This document shows, in pieces, positions 51,223-59,311 of a stretch of DNA of 64,000 nucleotides. The notes under the pieces are model-generated. The model was not told the DNA's origin, did not search any database, and worked only from the letters and a program-made list of their open reading frames with translations. The stretch spans positions 2,168,501 to 2,232,500 of the forward strand of contig JADJWP010000002.1 in assembly GCA_016716305.1 (NCBI GenBank). The letters are read 5' to 3'. A program made the translations under genes and the position numbers. The stretch comes from Chloracidobacterium sp. (lineage in GTDB: Bacteria; Acidobacteriota; Blastocatellia; Pyrinomonadales; Pyrinomonadaceae). Every line of letters begins with the position of its first letter. Positions within the stretch are counted from its first letter, which is position 1.

Positions 51223-51615
51223 TCAGAAGTCAAATACAGGACAAACGTAAGCGCGACCTCGACCATCGACGATATGTCCCTCGACGGCCATTTGTTTGTT
51301 AGATTTTAAGTAGATCTCGGTGCGAAATTCTCGAATTGCAACGATATCCGAACCCATGTCTGCTACAAATTTCGGGAGGTTCCTTTTGTAATACTCGATG
51401 CTTCGTAGTATGCGTTGAGTCAATTGCGGAATTTGCGGATGTTCTAGGACCCACCACATGCAGATTTTTTCACCTTCGGCTTTTCTAACAATCTGTTTCA
51501 AATCATCTATGACGAAGCCGTCGTCTACGTAGTTGGTGTAGCTAACGAACGAATGGCTGTAGTTATGAGCGATCGATTTTAATGCTTTGTATTTCACAAC
51601 TTTTTCTGGGCACAC
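51223..51615 (-). CDS. Hypothetical protein inside the inverted-repeat cassette
   Basis: 130 aa if started at the GTG at 51615, which lies inside the right repeat; a GTG at 51597 is an alternative. Soluble, mixed alpha/beta: ALKSIAHNYSHSFVSYTNYVDDGFVIDDL, then WVLEHPQIP, REFRTEIYLKSNKQMAVEG and YVCPVF. I do not recognise the family. There is no HUH or DDE motif, so it does not look like a transposase, and there is no signal peptide or membrane helix. The frame and composition look like a real gene. Its flanking by perfect inverted repeats is the main oddity. Confidence 0.65.
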   Translation of the reverse strand: MCPEKVVKYKALKSIAHNYSHSFVSYTNYVDDGFVIDDLKQIVRKAEGEKICMWWVLEHPQIPQLTQRILRSIEYYKRNLPKFVADMGSDIVAIREFRTEIYLKSNKQMAVEGHIVDGRGRAYVCPVFDF

Positions 51616-51639
51616 TCGCTACCGCTCGTGTTTCCGCCT
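51608..51639. repeat. 32-bp inverted repeat, right copy
   Basis: Exact reverse complement of 51184-51215. It covers the first two bases of the purM stop codon (as read on the plus strand) and the GTG start of the enclosed gene. Confidence 0.97.
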
Positions 51640-52660
51640 ATGTGATTGAAACCGCTCCGTTTCCATCATCAATTTTTCCGATTTCATAATACACACCGAG
51701 CTGTTCTTTCAGAATCTCTTTCCTTTCTTCGGCGCAGACAACAATCATCCCGATCCCCATGTTGAAAGTCCGGAACATTTCCGTATCAGAAACATTTCCT
51801 AGGTTTTGCATCAAACCGAATATCGGTAACTCTGGCCAGGTGCCGCGGTTTATTTCTACGGAGACGCCGTCGGGCAGGATGCGCGGAATGTTTTCGAGGA
51901 ATCCGCCGCCGGTGATGTGTGCGAGGCCTTTGATCATGCCGCTGTCGAGCAGGGGACCGATCTGCGGGAGAAAACTTTGGTGCGTTGCGAGTAAGGCTTC
52001 GCCGACGGTCGTGCCGAGTTCGTCAACGTACGAATCAGCCTTGTAGCCGCCGACTTCGAAAAATAGTTTGCGTGCGAGCGAATAGCCATTCGTCTGCAAG
52101 CCGTTTGAGGGAATGCCGAGAACGACATCACCGGGCTCGATTGATTTTCCATCGATCACTTTCGCTTTATCGACAACGCCGACGATGAAACCTGCGAGAT
52201 CGTATTCGCCCGGCGGATAAAAATCCGGCATCTCGGCCGTCTCACCGCCAAGCAGAACGCAGCCGTTCTCTTTGCACGCGCGGGCCATGCCTTCGACAAC
52301 AGAGGCGGTAACGTCGGGTTCGAGGATTCCTGTTGCGAAGTAATCGAGAAAGAACAGCGGCCGCGCGCCTTGAACCAAAATGTCGTTGACGCAATGATTT
52401 ACAAGATCGGCACCGACGCTGTTATGTATACCCGTTTCAAAGGCGATCTTAAGTTTTGTACCGACGCCGTCGGCCGATGCGACGAGGATCGGCTCCGCCA
52501 TGTCCGGAAAGGCGCCTGAAAACATTCCGCCAAAACTGCCGATCTCCGACAGGGTCCGCTCATTGAAGGTCGCCCTTGCATACTCGCGGATCTTCTTAAC
52601 TGCTTTATTTGCGTTATCTATCGAAACGCCGGCGTCGGCATATGAGATTGATCGGGACAT
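51638..52660 (-). CDS. purM: Phosphoribosylformylglycinamidine cyclo-ligase (AIR synthetase)
   Basis: 340 aa. Fifth step of purine synthesis, ATP-dependent closure of FGAM to AIR. Motifs: SYADAGVSIDNANKAVKKI, LVASADGVGTKLKIAFE, GADLVNHCVNDILVQGARPLFFLDYFATG, GGETAEMPDFY, GLAHITGGGFLENIPRILP. Same superfamily as SelD in this window. It ends inside the 32-bp repeat and starts nine bases after the N-acetyltransferase stop codon. Confidence 0.97.
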   Translation of the reverse strand: MSRSISYADAGVSIDNANKAVKKIREYARATFNERTLSEIGSFGGMFSGAFPDMAEPILVASADGVGTKLKIAFETGIHNSVGADLVNHCVNDILVQGARPLFFLDYFATGILEPDVTASVVEGMARACKENGCVLLGGETAEMPDFYPPGEYDLAGFIVGVVDKAKVIDGKSIEPGDVVLGIPSNGLQTNGYSLARKLFFEVGGYKADSYVDELGTTVGEALLATHQSFLPQIGPLLDSGMIKGLAHITGGGFLENIPRILPDGVSVEINRGTWPELPIFGLMQNLGNVSDTEMFRTFNMGIGMIVVCAEERKEILKEQLGVYYEIGKIDDGNGAVSIT

Positions 52661-52669
52661 TGATGACTA

Positions 52670-53431
52670 TTATAGCTTTACGATATTGAATTCGTCAGCG
52701 AGCAACTGTTCAAATTCGGCACTGGTCTCCACTGCGATCTCGGTCTTGCTTTTACCGGTCGTAACGATGAACTTGTTGTCTGTCAGGGTTTTGCGCCCGC
52801 TCGATGTAAGGATCGAACAGATCTTGCTCTTTCTAAAATGCGATTCCGGTGAATATTGCTGAAATTCGCACATTTGTTCAAAATCCGATAGCTCAAAGGC
52901 AATGTCCTTAAACATGTATTGGCTTGTCCATTTGTCGCCCTCTTGCTTTGCCACTTCCAGATGATCGGAGCCGTGTTTTCTGATCACGAAGTTGCCATTC
53001 CGATCGGCCTGCACCTCGCCCAAAACAAACTTGAGGGGCTCAGCAGTAAAATCTCCGAAGCCGACATCGGCAAGAAATTCGTCTCCGCCGATTCGTACGA
53101 TGATCGCGGCGTGGTCAAACTCAGGCCCAAAGTCATTTCCGTTAAATACGCGAGCAGAGATCAGCCGTGTGCGAAATCCTAGTTCCTTTAGTAGTTCGAT
53201 GAAAAGTCCGTTTAGTTCGTAGCAGAAACCGCCTCGATTCTCAATAACGATCTTTTCGTAAATTCGCTTCTTATCCAAAACGATCGGGCGCGACCAATGG
53301 ATATCGAGATTTTCGAACGGCACCGTCGTAAGATGTGCCAACTGCAGTTTTCTCAGCGTATCGGCATCTGGCTTCAGGCGTTCGCCTTCAAGCCCGATCC
53401 GAGAAAGATATGCGGCCGTATCCAGTATCAT
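52670..53431 (-). CDS. Arylamine N-acetyltransferase
   Basis: 253 aa, usual length about 270. Cys-His-Asp triad: Cys70 in ENRGGFCYELN, His in PEFDHAAIIV (about 108) and Asp in LADVGFGD (about 123). N-terminal LTTVPFENLDIH is conserved. It transfers acetyl from acetyl-CoA to arylamines or hydrazines; the natural substrate is unknown. It precedes purM by nine bases, so the two are probably co-transcribed without an evident metabolic link. Confidence 0.93.
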   Translation of the reverse strand: MILDTAAYLSRIGLEGERLKPDADTLRKLQLAHLTTVPFENLDIHWSRPIVLDKKRIYEKIVIENRGGFCYELNGLFIELLKELGFRTRLISARVFNGNDFGPEFDHAAIIVRIGGDEFLADVGFGDFTAEPLKFVLGEVQADRNGNFVIRKHGSDHLEVAKQEGDKWTSQYMFKDIAFELSDFEQMCEFQQYSPESHFRKSKICSILTSSGRKTLTDNKFIVTTGKSKTEIAVETSAEFEQLLADEFNIVKL

Positions 53432-53563
53432 AGAGTGACGATATTAACCGAGCTGGGTCAGCGTTGACTATTCGGAGACCTAACGATTAGCATTCGAAGT
53501 GGAACGACTTTATCGATCTCACATTTTCTAACGCGGCCAGAGGGCCTATCATACAATTACATC

Positions 53564-53947
53564 ATGAGCTTTACACTGCACGACATGGGTTCGGAGAACT
53601 TCGAATTCTCAGCAAACGTATGGAACTGGAAAGCGGCGCTCGAGGTTATCAAAAGCCTCGACGTCATCAGCGAGGGTAAGGTCCGCCAGATGGCCTATAA
53701 CGCCATGGGGGTGAAGATCGATATCGACGATGCTCATCTCATCGGCCAAAAGATAAATGAGGTTGTTTTGCCAAGACTCAAGCCCAACAAACGCATTTAT
53801 GCCGACGGCAGCATTACCGATCAACCCGACGACGGAACGATCTATCGTGACGACGATGAACAATGGAAGAATTATAGCGTGAGCCACGACTGGTTAAAGG
53901 ACTTTTCGGAGTTTTGCTTGCGGTCGAAGGGTTTTCAGATATTTTGA
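53564..53947 (+). CDS. Hypothetical protein, 127 aa
   Basis: Soluble acidic protein starting MSFTLHDMGSENFEFSANVWNWKAAL, rich in Asp (IDIDDAHLIG, DQPDDGTIYRDDDEQW), with aromatic residues toward the C-terminus (SHDWLKDFSEFC). The family is not recognised. It looks like a compact single domain and could be of the immunity/SMI1 kind by general appearance, but I cannot support that. It lies 78 bases before the DUF445 gene in the same direction. Confidence 0.65.
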   Translation: MSFTLHDMGSENFEFSANVWNWKAALEVIKSLDVISEGKVRQMAYNAMGVKIDIDDAHLIGQKINEVVLPRLKPNKRIYADGSITDQPDDGTIYRDDDEQWKNYSVSHDWLKDFSEFCLRSKGFQIF

Positions 53948-54025
53948 ATCGCCAAGCGCTTTCTATTTCGAAGGCGTTGAATTATCCGCAGAACATCCAC
54001 CGTCTAGGTCAGATTTCCGCCAATA

Positions 54026-55648
54026 ATGGAAGTATTCAACCAAATCGCAGATACCGTATCGCCCTGGCTCAACAGTGTCTGGGTTCAAATGCTGCTTTTG
54101 GTTTTCGTCGCGACTTTTCACGGTTACGGTGCGGCATGGCTGGCCGTGCGAATGCTTTTTCGGCCCCGGCAGCCATTTAAGGTGTTGGGCATCACCTTGT
54201 TCCCCCAAGGCATGATCCCCCGTCACAGAGACCGGTTGGCGAACGCTATCGGCAAAGCAGTCGGAGAAGAACTCGTTTCGCAGGAAACGATAATGGAGGA
54301 GCTTTTGGGGAAGGACTTCCTTCGCCGCAAGATCCGCGGTGTGATCGATTCGTACACTGAAGAATTTCTTTCGCAGAGCTATCCGTCGCTCATCGATGCG
54401 TTGCCGCAAAGCCTACGCGAACCTGTATTGGATTCGATAACATCGCTTCAGTTCAAGGTCGCAGAACATATCGAAGATGTTCTTCAGAGCGAACAGTCGC
54501 TAGAAACGATCAGCGGTTTTGTCGAACGCCGCGTTGACGAGGTGTTGTCAAGGCGTGTTTCGGATGTTGTCGATGATGATTCGTTCGAAAAGGTCGTCGG
54601 ATTTCTCGAGGATAGGACGCGTTCGGCACTGTGTTCGAAGGCACTGGAACAAAAGGTTCGTGATTTCGTTGACAAGCGCATCGATGATCTCGCAAATGCT
54701 GAAACTCCCTTGGGCGAGATGTTCACTCCGGACGCCGTAAAGCTCCTTAAGGAGAAAGCAAACGAACAGATCGCTCCGATGACACACCACCTGACCGAGA
54801 TCGCGGCTGCGGAAAAGACTCGCAACCAGATCGGGGCCTTGATCAAAAAAGAGGTTCACGCCTATTACGAAGCGTTGCCTTTTTTCAAGAAGATTTTTGT
54901 TTCGCGTGAAAACCTGCTTAGCGAAGTCGATGATCTGGTAAACGAAAGCCTTCCAAAAAGGATCGAAGAGACTCTAAAAGGCGATTTTTTTGCCGATGAG
55001 GCCAGAAACTTCATCGACACAAGCATCGAAAATGCGCTGACACGGCCGTTGCCGGAATTGGTCGGTACGATCAATCCGGAACAGCTCGGTAGGCTAAAAG
55101 AGCAAGTTTCCACATCGGTCCTTTCCTTGCTGCGAGGCGATGCAATGATGACGCAGGTTTCAGCTTATCTCACTGACACCTTGGAGCAGTTCAGACCGCA
55201 TAGCATCGATTCGATCCTCAGGACTATTCATCCGGAATCCGAAGCGAAATTGAAAAACATGCTTTCGAAGGGCCTCTTGAGCGTGATCGCCCGCCCTGAT
55301 ACATCACGGATAATAAACGAGATGCTTGCCAAACAGATCGATACCTTGCTATCGGCACCCATCGGCCAATTATCTGATCATATTTCAGAAGAGAAACTGA
55401 GGGCCGCGAGCGAATCGGTATCTGAAACGATCATTACGGCGATCCGTGAAAAACTGCCGGAAGCAATTCGGGAATTCGATGTTGGTGGCGTAGTAAGAGA
55501 AAAGATAATGAACTATCCGGCCGAGAAGCTGGAAGCTCTTGTCATGTCCGTCGCTAAGGAGCATCTCAGGACGATCGAACTATTTGGCGCTGCTATGGGT
55601 TTTCTGATCGGCGTCGGGCAGGCTGCACTGCACTACTACACAAAGTAG
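54026..55648 (+). CDS. DUF445 family membrane protein
   Basis: 540 aa. N-terminal membrane helix (VQMLLLVFVATFHGYGAAWLAV, about 20-42) followed by the diagnostic RMLFRPRQPFKVLGITLFPQGMIPRHRDRLANAIGKAVGEELVS. There is a long helical middle with repeated amphipathic stretches (about 100-490), and a C-terminal helix (GAAMGFLIGVGQAALHYY). DUF445 proteins (YjiN-like) are inner-membrane proteins of unknown function with an extended helical domain. Monocistronic. Confidence 0.9.
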   Translation: MEVFNQIADTVSPWLNSVWVQMLLLVFVATFHGYGAAWLAVRMLFRPRQPFKVLGITLFPQGMIPRHRDRLANAIGKAVGEELVSQETIMEELLGKDFLRRKIRGVIDSYTEEFLSQSYPSLIDALPQSLREPVLDSITSLQFKVAEHIEDVLQSEQSLETISGFVERRVDEVLSRRVSDVVDDDSFEKVVGFLEDRTRSALCSKALEQKVRDFVDKRIDDLANAETPLGEMFTPDAVKLLKEKANEQIAPMTHHLTEIAAAEKTRNQIGALIKKEVHAYYEALPFFKKIFVSRENLLSEVDDLVNESLPKRIEETLKGDFFADEARNFIDTSIENALTRPLPELVGTINPEQLGRLKEQVSTSVLSLLRGDAMMTQVSAYLTDTLEQFRPHSIDSILRTIHPESEAKLKNMLSKGLLSVIARPDTSRIINEMLAKQIDTLLSAPIGQLSDHISEEKLRAASESVSETIITAIREKLPEAIREFDVGGVVREKIMNYPAEKLEALVMSVAKEHLRTIELFGAAMGFLIGVGQAALHYYTK

Positions 55649-55740
55649 CGATCTGGTCCGAGTTGGTTTCGATCAATGATCGGTTTTCTGACGTCATGTA
55701 GCTCTATTTCCATATAAGATGGAGCTTACTCACAAGACAC

Positions 55741-56121
55741 TTACTCGGTGTCAGTCAAAACTACAGGAGTTTTTGCCGTTGATCGCCTCGCCCTTGGGCC
55801 TACAGGGTCAGCGACCACTCGTCCCGTGAGACAAATGTAGGAAATTTTGATCCTACGGTCACGTTCCCGACCGGCTTCAAGATCCGCATATTCATAACTG
55901 AAAGAGAATTCGTAATGCCCGGTCGAGAGGCGCTTGCATACGTCCTCAGGAAGATGAAACGTAAATGCGTCGGCATAATGCCCGTGCGATTCGTCAACGT
56001 ACCCGAGCATCTCGCCTTCGGCGTTATCCAGGTAGACCGGAACATTCACGATCGCATCGCATTTGGCATAAAGATCGCCAAGTACGTGGCGTCGCGAGAT
56101 GGTTAACGGACTGTATGACAT
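55741..56121 (-). CDS. Hypothetical protein, 126 aa
   Basis: Soluble beta-rich protein: DAIVNVPVYLDNAEGEMLGYVDESHGHYADAFTFHLPEDVCKRLS, then YEFSFSYEYAD and a basic C-terminal tail (RARRSTAKTP). No family recognised. Transcribed toward the DUF445 gene; the upstream RRM gene ends with its own terminator, so it needs its own promoter. Confidence 0.65.
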   Translation of the reverse strand: MSYSPLTISRRHVLGDLYAKCDAIVNVPVYLDNAEGEMLGYVDESHGHYADAFTFHLPEDVCKRLSTGHYEFSFSYEYADLEAGRERDRRIKISYICLTGRVVADPVGPRARRSTAKTPVVLTDTE

Positions 56122-56155
56122 TTATTGACTTTATCACGTTTAGTGGGTTTTGTCG

Positions 56156-56194
56156 TGAAAACAAAAAGTGCCCCCGACTTTCGTCGAGAGCACT
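56156..56194 (-). terminator. Rho-independent terminator after the RRM gene
   Basis: Minus strand AGTGCTCTCGAC / GTCGGGGGCACT, a 12-bp stem with two G-T pairs and a GAAA tetraloop, followed by TTTTTGTTTTC. Confidence 0.93.
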
Positions 56195-56223
56195 TTCAGC
56201 GAATTGATCAGCAATTTGCTGGA

Positions 56224-56580
56224 TTACCAGCGGTTTCGTCCGCCGCCATAACCACCGCCGCCGCCACTGCCGCCGCGATTGCCGCCACCGCCGCCGCCGT
56301 AACCGCCACGTCCGCCGCCGCCACCGCGGCTTTCCTGCGGTTTAGCTTCGTTCACTTTGAGTTCGCGGCCGTCGACTTCTTTGCCGTTAAGCTGAGCGAT
56401 AGCGTTCTCGCCTTCCGACTGTGACGCCATTTCTACGAAGCCGAATCCGCGCGAGCGGCCGGTTTCGCGGTCTTCGATGATATTGGCCGATTCGACCGTT
56501 CCGATTGTTCCAAAAAGATCGCTGAGATCCTGATTCGACGTGTTGAAGGAAAGATTTCCTACGTATAGTTTCATTGACAT
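56224..56580 (-). CDS. Glycine-rich RNA-binding protein with one RRM
   Basis: 118 aa. RRM about 3-82 with RNP2 (LYVGNLS) and RNP1 (RGFGFVEM), then a C-terminal Gly/Arg-rich tail with repeated RGG/YGG blocks. This is the cyanobacterial Rbp and plant GRP arrangement; such proteins bind single-stranded RNA and are often cold-induced. The start could be either of two ATGs two codons apart; AAGGT lies upstream. More than 500 bases without a gene precede it, so a long regulated leader is possible. Confidence 0.94.
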   Translation of the reverse strand: MSMKLYVGNLSFNTSNQDLSDLFGTIGTVESANIIEDRETGRSRGFGFVEMASQSEGENAIAQLNGKEVDGRELKVNEAKPQESRGGGGGRGGYGGGGGGNRGGSGGGGGYGGGRNRW

Positions 56581-57115
56581 TAATTTTTTTACCTTTTCCC
56601 CATGGGGAATTCTAAAGAAGCGCGAACCTGATCAGCTATTGAAAGGAACTTTCTAAAGGAAAGATCTGGTTTCGGATACTCAAAAAACTTCGAGAGCTAC
56701 TTCTAACTTTCTAACCGATGCCTGCTCTCATACTTATCCAAAAACCGTTAAAGACGAAGCGCGTCTGTAGGACAGAACGCGAGAGAAGGATTACTCATCT
56801 ACTATGCACGGTTATCTGTACAAAGGCAAACACTATTTTGACTTGTTTCCGGTGGCGTCCCTTACGTTGAACAGATACATCAGACAATCGGAAAATAACC
56901 CTGCAAGAAATTAATGGTCGCGCGTTCTTTCGGACGCGACCAGTCGATACAAGTACGGCGGAGCGAAACGAGTCGGAGTATTCCTACTTGCTGAGTTCGA
57001 GAAAGACGCCGTTATTGACCACTGGCGCCGTGGGCGATCAGCCCGCAAAACCGCCGGCCGCAAGCCGGATTATTGACCGTCTCGATTACAGACGACCCAA
57101 AATAAGGAAAAAACA
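56581..57115. other. 535-base intergenic region with hairpins
   Basis: No supported protein gene. It contains a perfect 8-bp hairpin TGGTCGCG / CGCGACCA (56915-56942, 12-base loop, no T-run) and a CCGGC-CGCAA-GCCGG hairpin near 57055. It must hold the divergent promoters of the RRM gene and the lipoprotein gene, and could also contain a long leader or small RNA. Confidence 0.5.
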
Positions 57116-57412
57116 ATGAGAAGATCATTAATGTTCGCTACACTTGCAGTTGCTATAAGTTTTGGCTTGGCAGCCTGCACCACCACACCAGAAACGAAGC
57201 CGACCGCTGCACCGAATACATCGGCGAGCCCGGCGTCTTCGCCAACAGCGTCGCCGGCTGCATCACCAACCATCGACGGCAAAAAGGCCGATGTTAAAGT
57301 TCCTGACGGCAACATCAAACCGAGTGTTTCCCCCGACGTGAAGAAGGCGGACGGAGCAAACACCAATAAAGCCGTTGAGAGCAAACCGGCCGGTTCGCCA
57401 GCCGCAAAATAG
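57116..57412 (+). CDS. Small low-complexity lipoprotein
   Basis: 98 aa, AAGGA upstream of the ATG. Signal sequence with lipobox (GLAAC, Cys about 21). The mature part is almost entirely Ala/Pro/Ser/Thr/Lys-rich with short repeats (ASPASSPTASPAASP). No folded domain is evident; probably a disordered surface or periplasmic tether. Followed by a terminator. Confidence 0.75.
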   Translation: MRRSLMFATLAVAISFGLAACTTTPETKPTAAPNTSASPASSPTASPAASPTIDGKKADVKVPDGNIKPSVSPDVKKADGANTNKAVESKPAGSPAAK

Positions 57413-57436
57413 TCACTTCGGCATCTAGCACGATCA

Positions 57437-57461
57437 GGCGGGTCTTCGGGCCCGCCTTTTT
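57437..57461 (+). terminator. Rho-independent terminator
   Basis: GGCGGG / CCCGCC stem with an 8-base loop followed by TTTTTC, 25 bases after the lipoprotein stop. Confidence 0.88.
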
Positions 57462-57564
57462 CTGATTCTTGATAGTGTCGTGCGTCAGGCGAAAAAAACT
57501 CCGAACTTTCGCATGGCTTTGAGCGTTTCCTCAATTCAGCTAGGTAATTTGCTCGGAGGCATAA

Positions 57565-58266
57565 ATGAAAAAAATCGGAATCATTATTTTTGCGGTCGCG
57601 ATCCTGATCGGTGTCGTATTTGCTAATTTTCTTTCGTTCGGCAAGGTCGAAACGTCTAATTTTTTCAATTTCTCGTTCAAACGCGGAGTCAAAGGATCGG
57701 GGAACATCATTACTGAGAACCGTGACATCAGAGGCTTCAGAGCGATCGACGTTAGCGGTGTTTTCCAGGTCGAGATCACTGCACAAAAGGAGTTTTCGGT
57801 TCAGGTCGAGGCCGACGACAACCTCGTGCCTCTGATCAAGACCGAAGTGAACGACGGTGTGCTTGAGATCTCAACCGAAAAGCGCGTTCGTTCAAGCAAA
57901 AAGCTCGTTGTGCGAATTACGGCTCCCGATATCGACCGGATCGAAGCCTCAGGAGCAACAACTGTTAGGTTGGCTGACGTAAAGAACTCCGCTCTTGCGA
58001 TCGATACAAGCGGAGCGTCGAAGGTCGGGATCGCGGGCGTGACCGAAAAATTGACGGTCGAGGTCAGCGGCGCGAGCAAGATCGACGCCTCCGAATTGAA
58101 CGCCGTTGATGCTTCGGTCGATGCGAGCGGTGCAAGCAATGTGACGGTTAGTGTTTCAGGTGAATTGAAGGCGGACGCTTCCGGCGCAAGCAAAGTGACC
58201 TATAGCGGTTCACCCAAAAACGTCGACAAACGTTCCTCCGGTGCGAGCAAGATCAGCGGAAACTGA
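57565..58266 (+). CDS. GIN-domain (DUF2807) exported protein
   Basis: 233 aa, ATG after GGAGG. N-terminal membrane/signal helix (about 3-22). Then a DUF2807 right-handed beta-helix type domain: GSGNIITENRDIRGFRAIDVSGVFQVEIT at the start and a ladder of repeats with the motif (D/S)-x-SGASK in the second half (SGATTVRLADV, TSGASKVGI, SGASKIDA, SGASNVTV, SGASKVTY, SGASKISG). The family is called putative autotransporter adhesin head; function unproven. Single-gene unit with a hairpin after it. Confidence 0.88.
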   Translation: MKKIGIIIFAVAILIGVVFANFLSFGKVETSNFFNFSFKRGVKGSGNIITENRDIRGFRAIDVSGVFQVEITAQKEFSVQVEADDNLVPLIKTEVNDGVLEISTEKRVRSSKKLVVRITAPDIDRIEASGATTVRLADVKNSALAIDTSGASKVGIAGVTEKLTVEVSGASKIDASELNAVDASVDASGASNVTVSVSGELKADASGASKVTYSGSPKNVDKRSSGASKISGN

Positions 58267-58295
58267 CCTTTCGGCGTTTAGCCGAGGTTGAAATT

Positions 58296-58341
58296 AAGCT
58301 CATGCGAATGCCGAATAGATTTGGCCGTCGCATGGGCTTTT
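58296..58341 (+). terminator. Probable terminator after the GIN-domain gene
   Basis: 12-bp stem AAGCTCATGCGA / TCGCATGGGCTT (one G-T pair) enclosing a partly paired loop, ending in a short T-run. Confidence 0.6.
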
Positions 58342-58372
58342 CAGCTCAAGGGCTTTAGGTTAGCATTCTCGG

Positions 58373-58837
58373 ATGTGGTCTGGTGGTCGTCAATATCTCT
58401 GGTTTTGGGTTCGGATCTTTGTGGTCGTTGGTCTCGTTTTGTTCATTATCCAACTGCTTCGTGTTAACCGCCCCGAAAAGACTTCGACCACTCCTTTCGC
58501 CGAGATCTACACTTCAGGCATCGTCGTCGACGGCGAGATTGTCGTAATGGCCGGCTCATTCAGGACCTTCCCGATAAATCTAAATCGCCGTGCTAGATTA
58601 AGCGGAACCTTCAGCTCGTCCGGACAGAACCACACGATCCGGTGTATTGTCCTGAAAAAAGAAGAGTTTGAAAAATTGTCGGCCGGCGCCGAACATTCAG
58701 CTGTTTCGAAGACGGGGGACGTTCCGGGCGGTAAGATCGATGTTATGCTGCAGCCGGGTGAATATTATTTAATTCTTGATAATCGGCATTCGCTTCACGG
58801 CGACGCAATTGTCGCCGCCGATTTCGCGATAAAGTAG
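58373..58837 (+). CDS. Membrane-anchored hypothetical protein, 154 aa
   Basis: One N-terminal helix (LWFWVRIFVVVGLVLFIIQLL, about 9-29), then an extracytoplasmic beta-rich domain: EIVVMAGSFRTFPINLNRRARLSGTFSSSG, IRCIVLKKEEFEKL, MLQPGEYYLILDNRHSLHGDAIVAADF. The pattern resembles PPC-like or emp24-type beta sandwiches that sense or shield. No firm family. Convergent with the NuiA-like gene. Confidence 0.7.
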   Translation: MWSGGRQYLWFWVRIFVVVGLVLFIIQLLRVNRPEKTSTTPFAEIYTSGIVVDGEIVVMAGSFRTFPINLNRRARLSGTFSSSGQNHTIRCIVLKKEEFEKLSAGAEHSAVSKTGDVPGGKIDVMLQPGEYYLILDNRHSLHGDAIVAADFAIK

Positions 58838-58849
58838 GTCCGAAAGGGA

Positions 58850-59260
58850 CTATGTTTCGACGGCCTTCATTTTGACTCCGCAGATCAACCCATCGGGATC
58901 GACGCCGGCAACAAAAATATCGATCCTGATCCGTCCGATCTTATAAACTCGAATATCTTTAAGATTTTCGAATAACACCTTTTGGAGCCGTGCAAATCTG
59001 CGAACATTATTCTTTTCCTCTTCTGATTGCCAACTCTTTGTCTTGGTCAGTCGTTCAAAAAAGGCTGACGCGTCAACTTCTTCGCAGTATTTTTCGTCGG
59101 GCCGGCCAATAGCCTGAAGAAAGAATTTCAGATCAAACTCCCTTGTTGGTTTAGCGGCGAAATACTCAACAAGCGAATCGGTCTCGCTAATATATGAAAT
59201 TCCGTTGCAGGCGTTGCGGATCTTCCGCTCGATCTCAATTCTTTCTGACGTGTCTGACAT
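58850..59260 (-). CDS. Nuclease A inhibitor (NuiA)-like protein
   Basis: 136 aa from the ATG at 59260; a TTG or ATG further up would add a poorly supported stretch. The sequence follows the NuiA pattern along its length: IRNACNGISYISETDSLVEYF, then DASAFFERLTKTKSW, RRFARLQKVLFENLKDIRVYKIGRIRIDIFVAG and the C-terminal LICGVKMKAVET. NuiA of Anabaena inhibits the sugar-non-specific nuclease NucA. No nuclease partner is visible nearby. It is divergent from dnaA. Confidence 0.8.
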   Translation of the reverse strand: MSDTSERIEIERKIRNACNGISYISETDSLVEYFAAKPTREFDLKFFLQAIGRPDEKYCEEVDASAFFERLTKTKSWQSEEEKNNVRRFARLQKVLFENLKDIRVYKIGRIRIDIFVAGVDPDGLICGVKMKAVET

Positions 59261-59311
59261 ATTGTATCGAAAAAATTTGTTCGAAATTAGGTTGTCCGAA
59301 CACATTTCCAA

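Larger units (their letters stand above)
51184..51639. mobile_element. 456-bp cassette with perfect 32-bp inverted ends
   Basis: Two identical 32-base sequences in opposite orientation enclose one small gene (51223-51615). The cassette lies between purM and the purN operon, and its right end overlaps the purM stop codon. No clear target duplication is visible. The enclosed protein is not a recognisable transposase, so this could be a non-autonomous element, a repeat pair of the REP type, or a gene cassette. The mobility is inferred. Confidence 0.5.

Noticed and set aside
51223..51615. REP-associated tyrosine transposase in the inverted-repeat cassette
   Set aside because: Repeat architecture suggested it, but the protein has no HUH motif or catalytic tyrosine context of that family.
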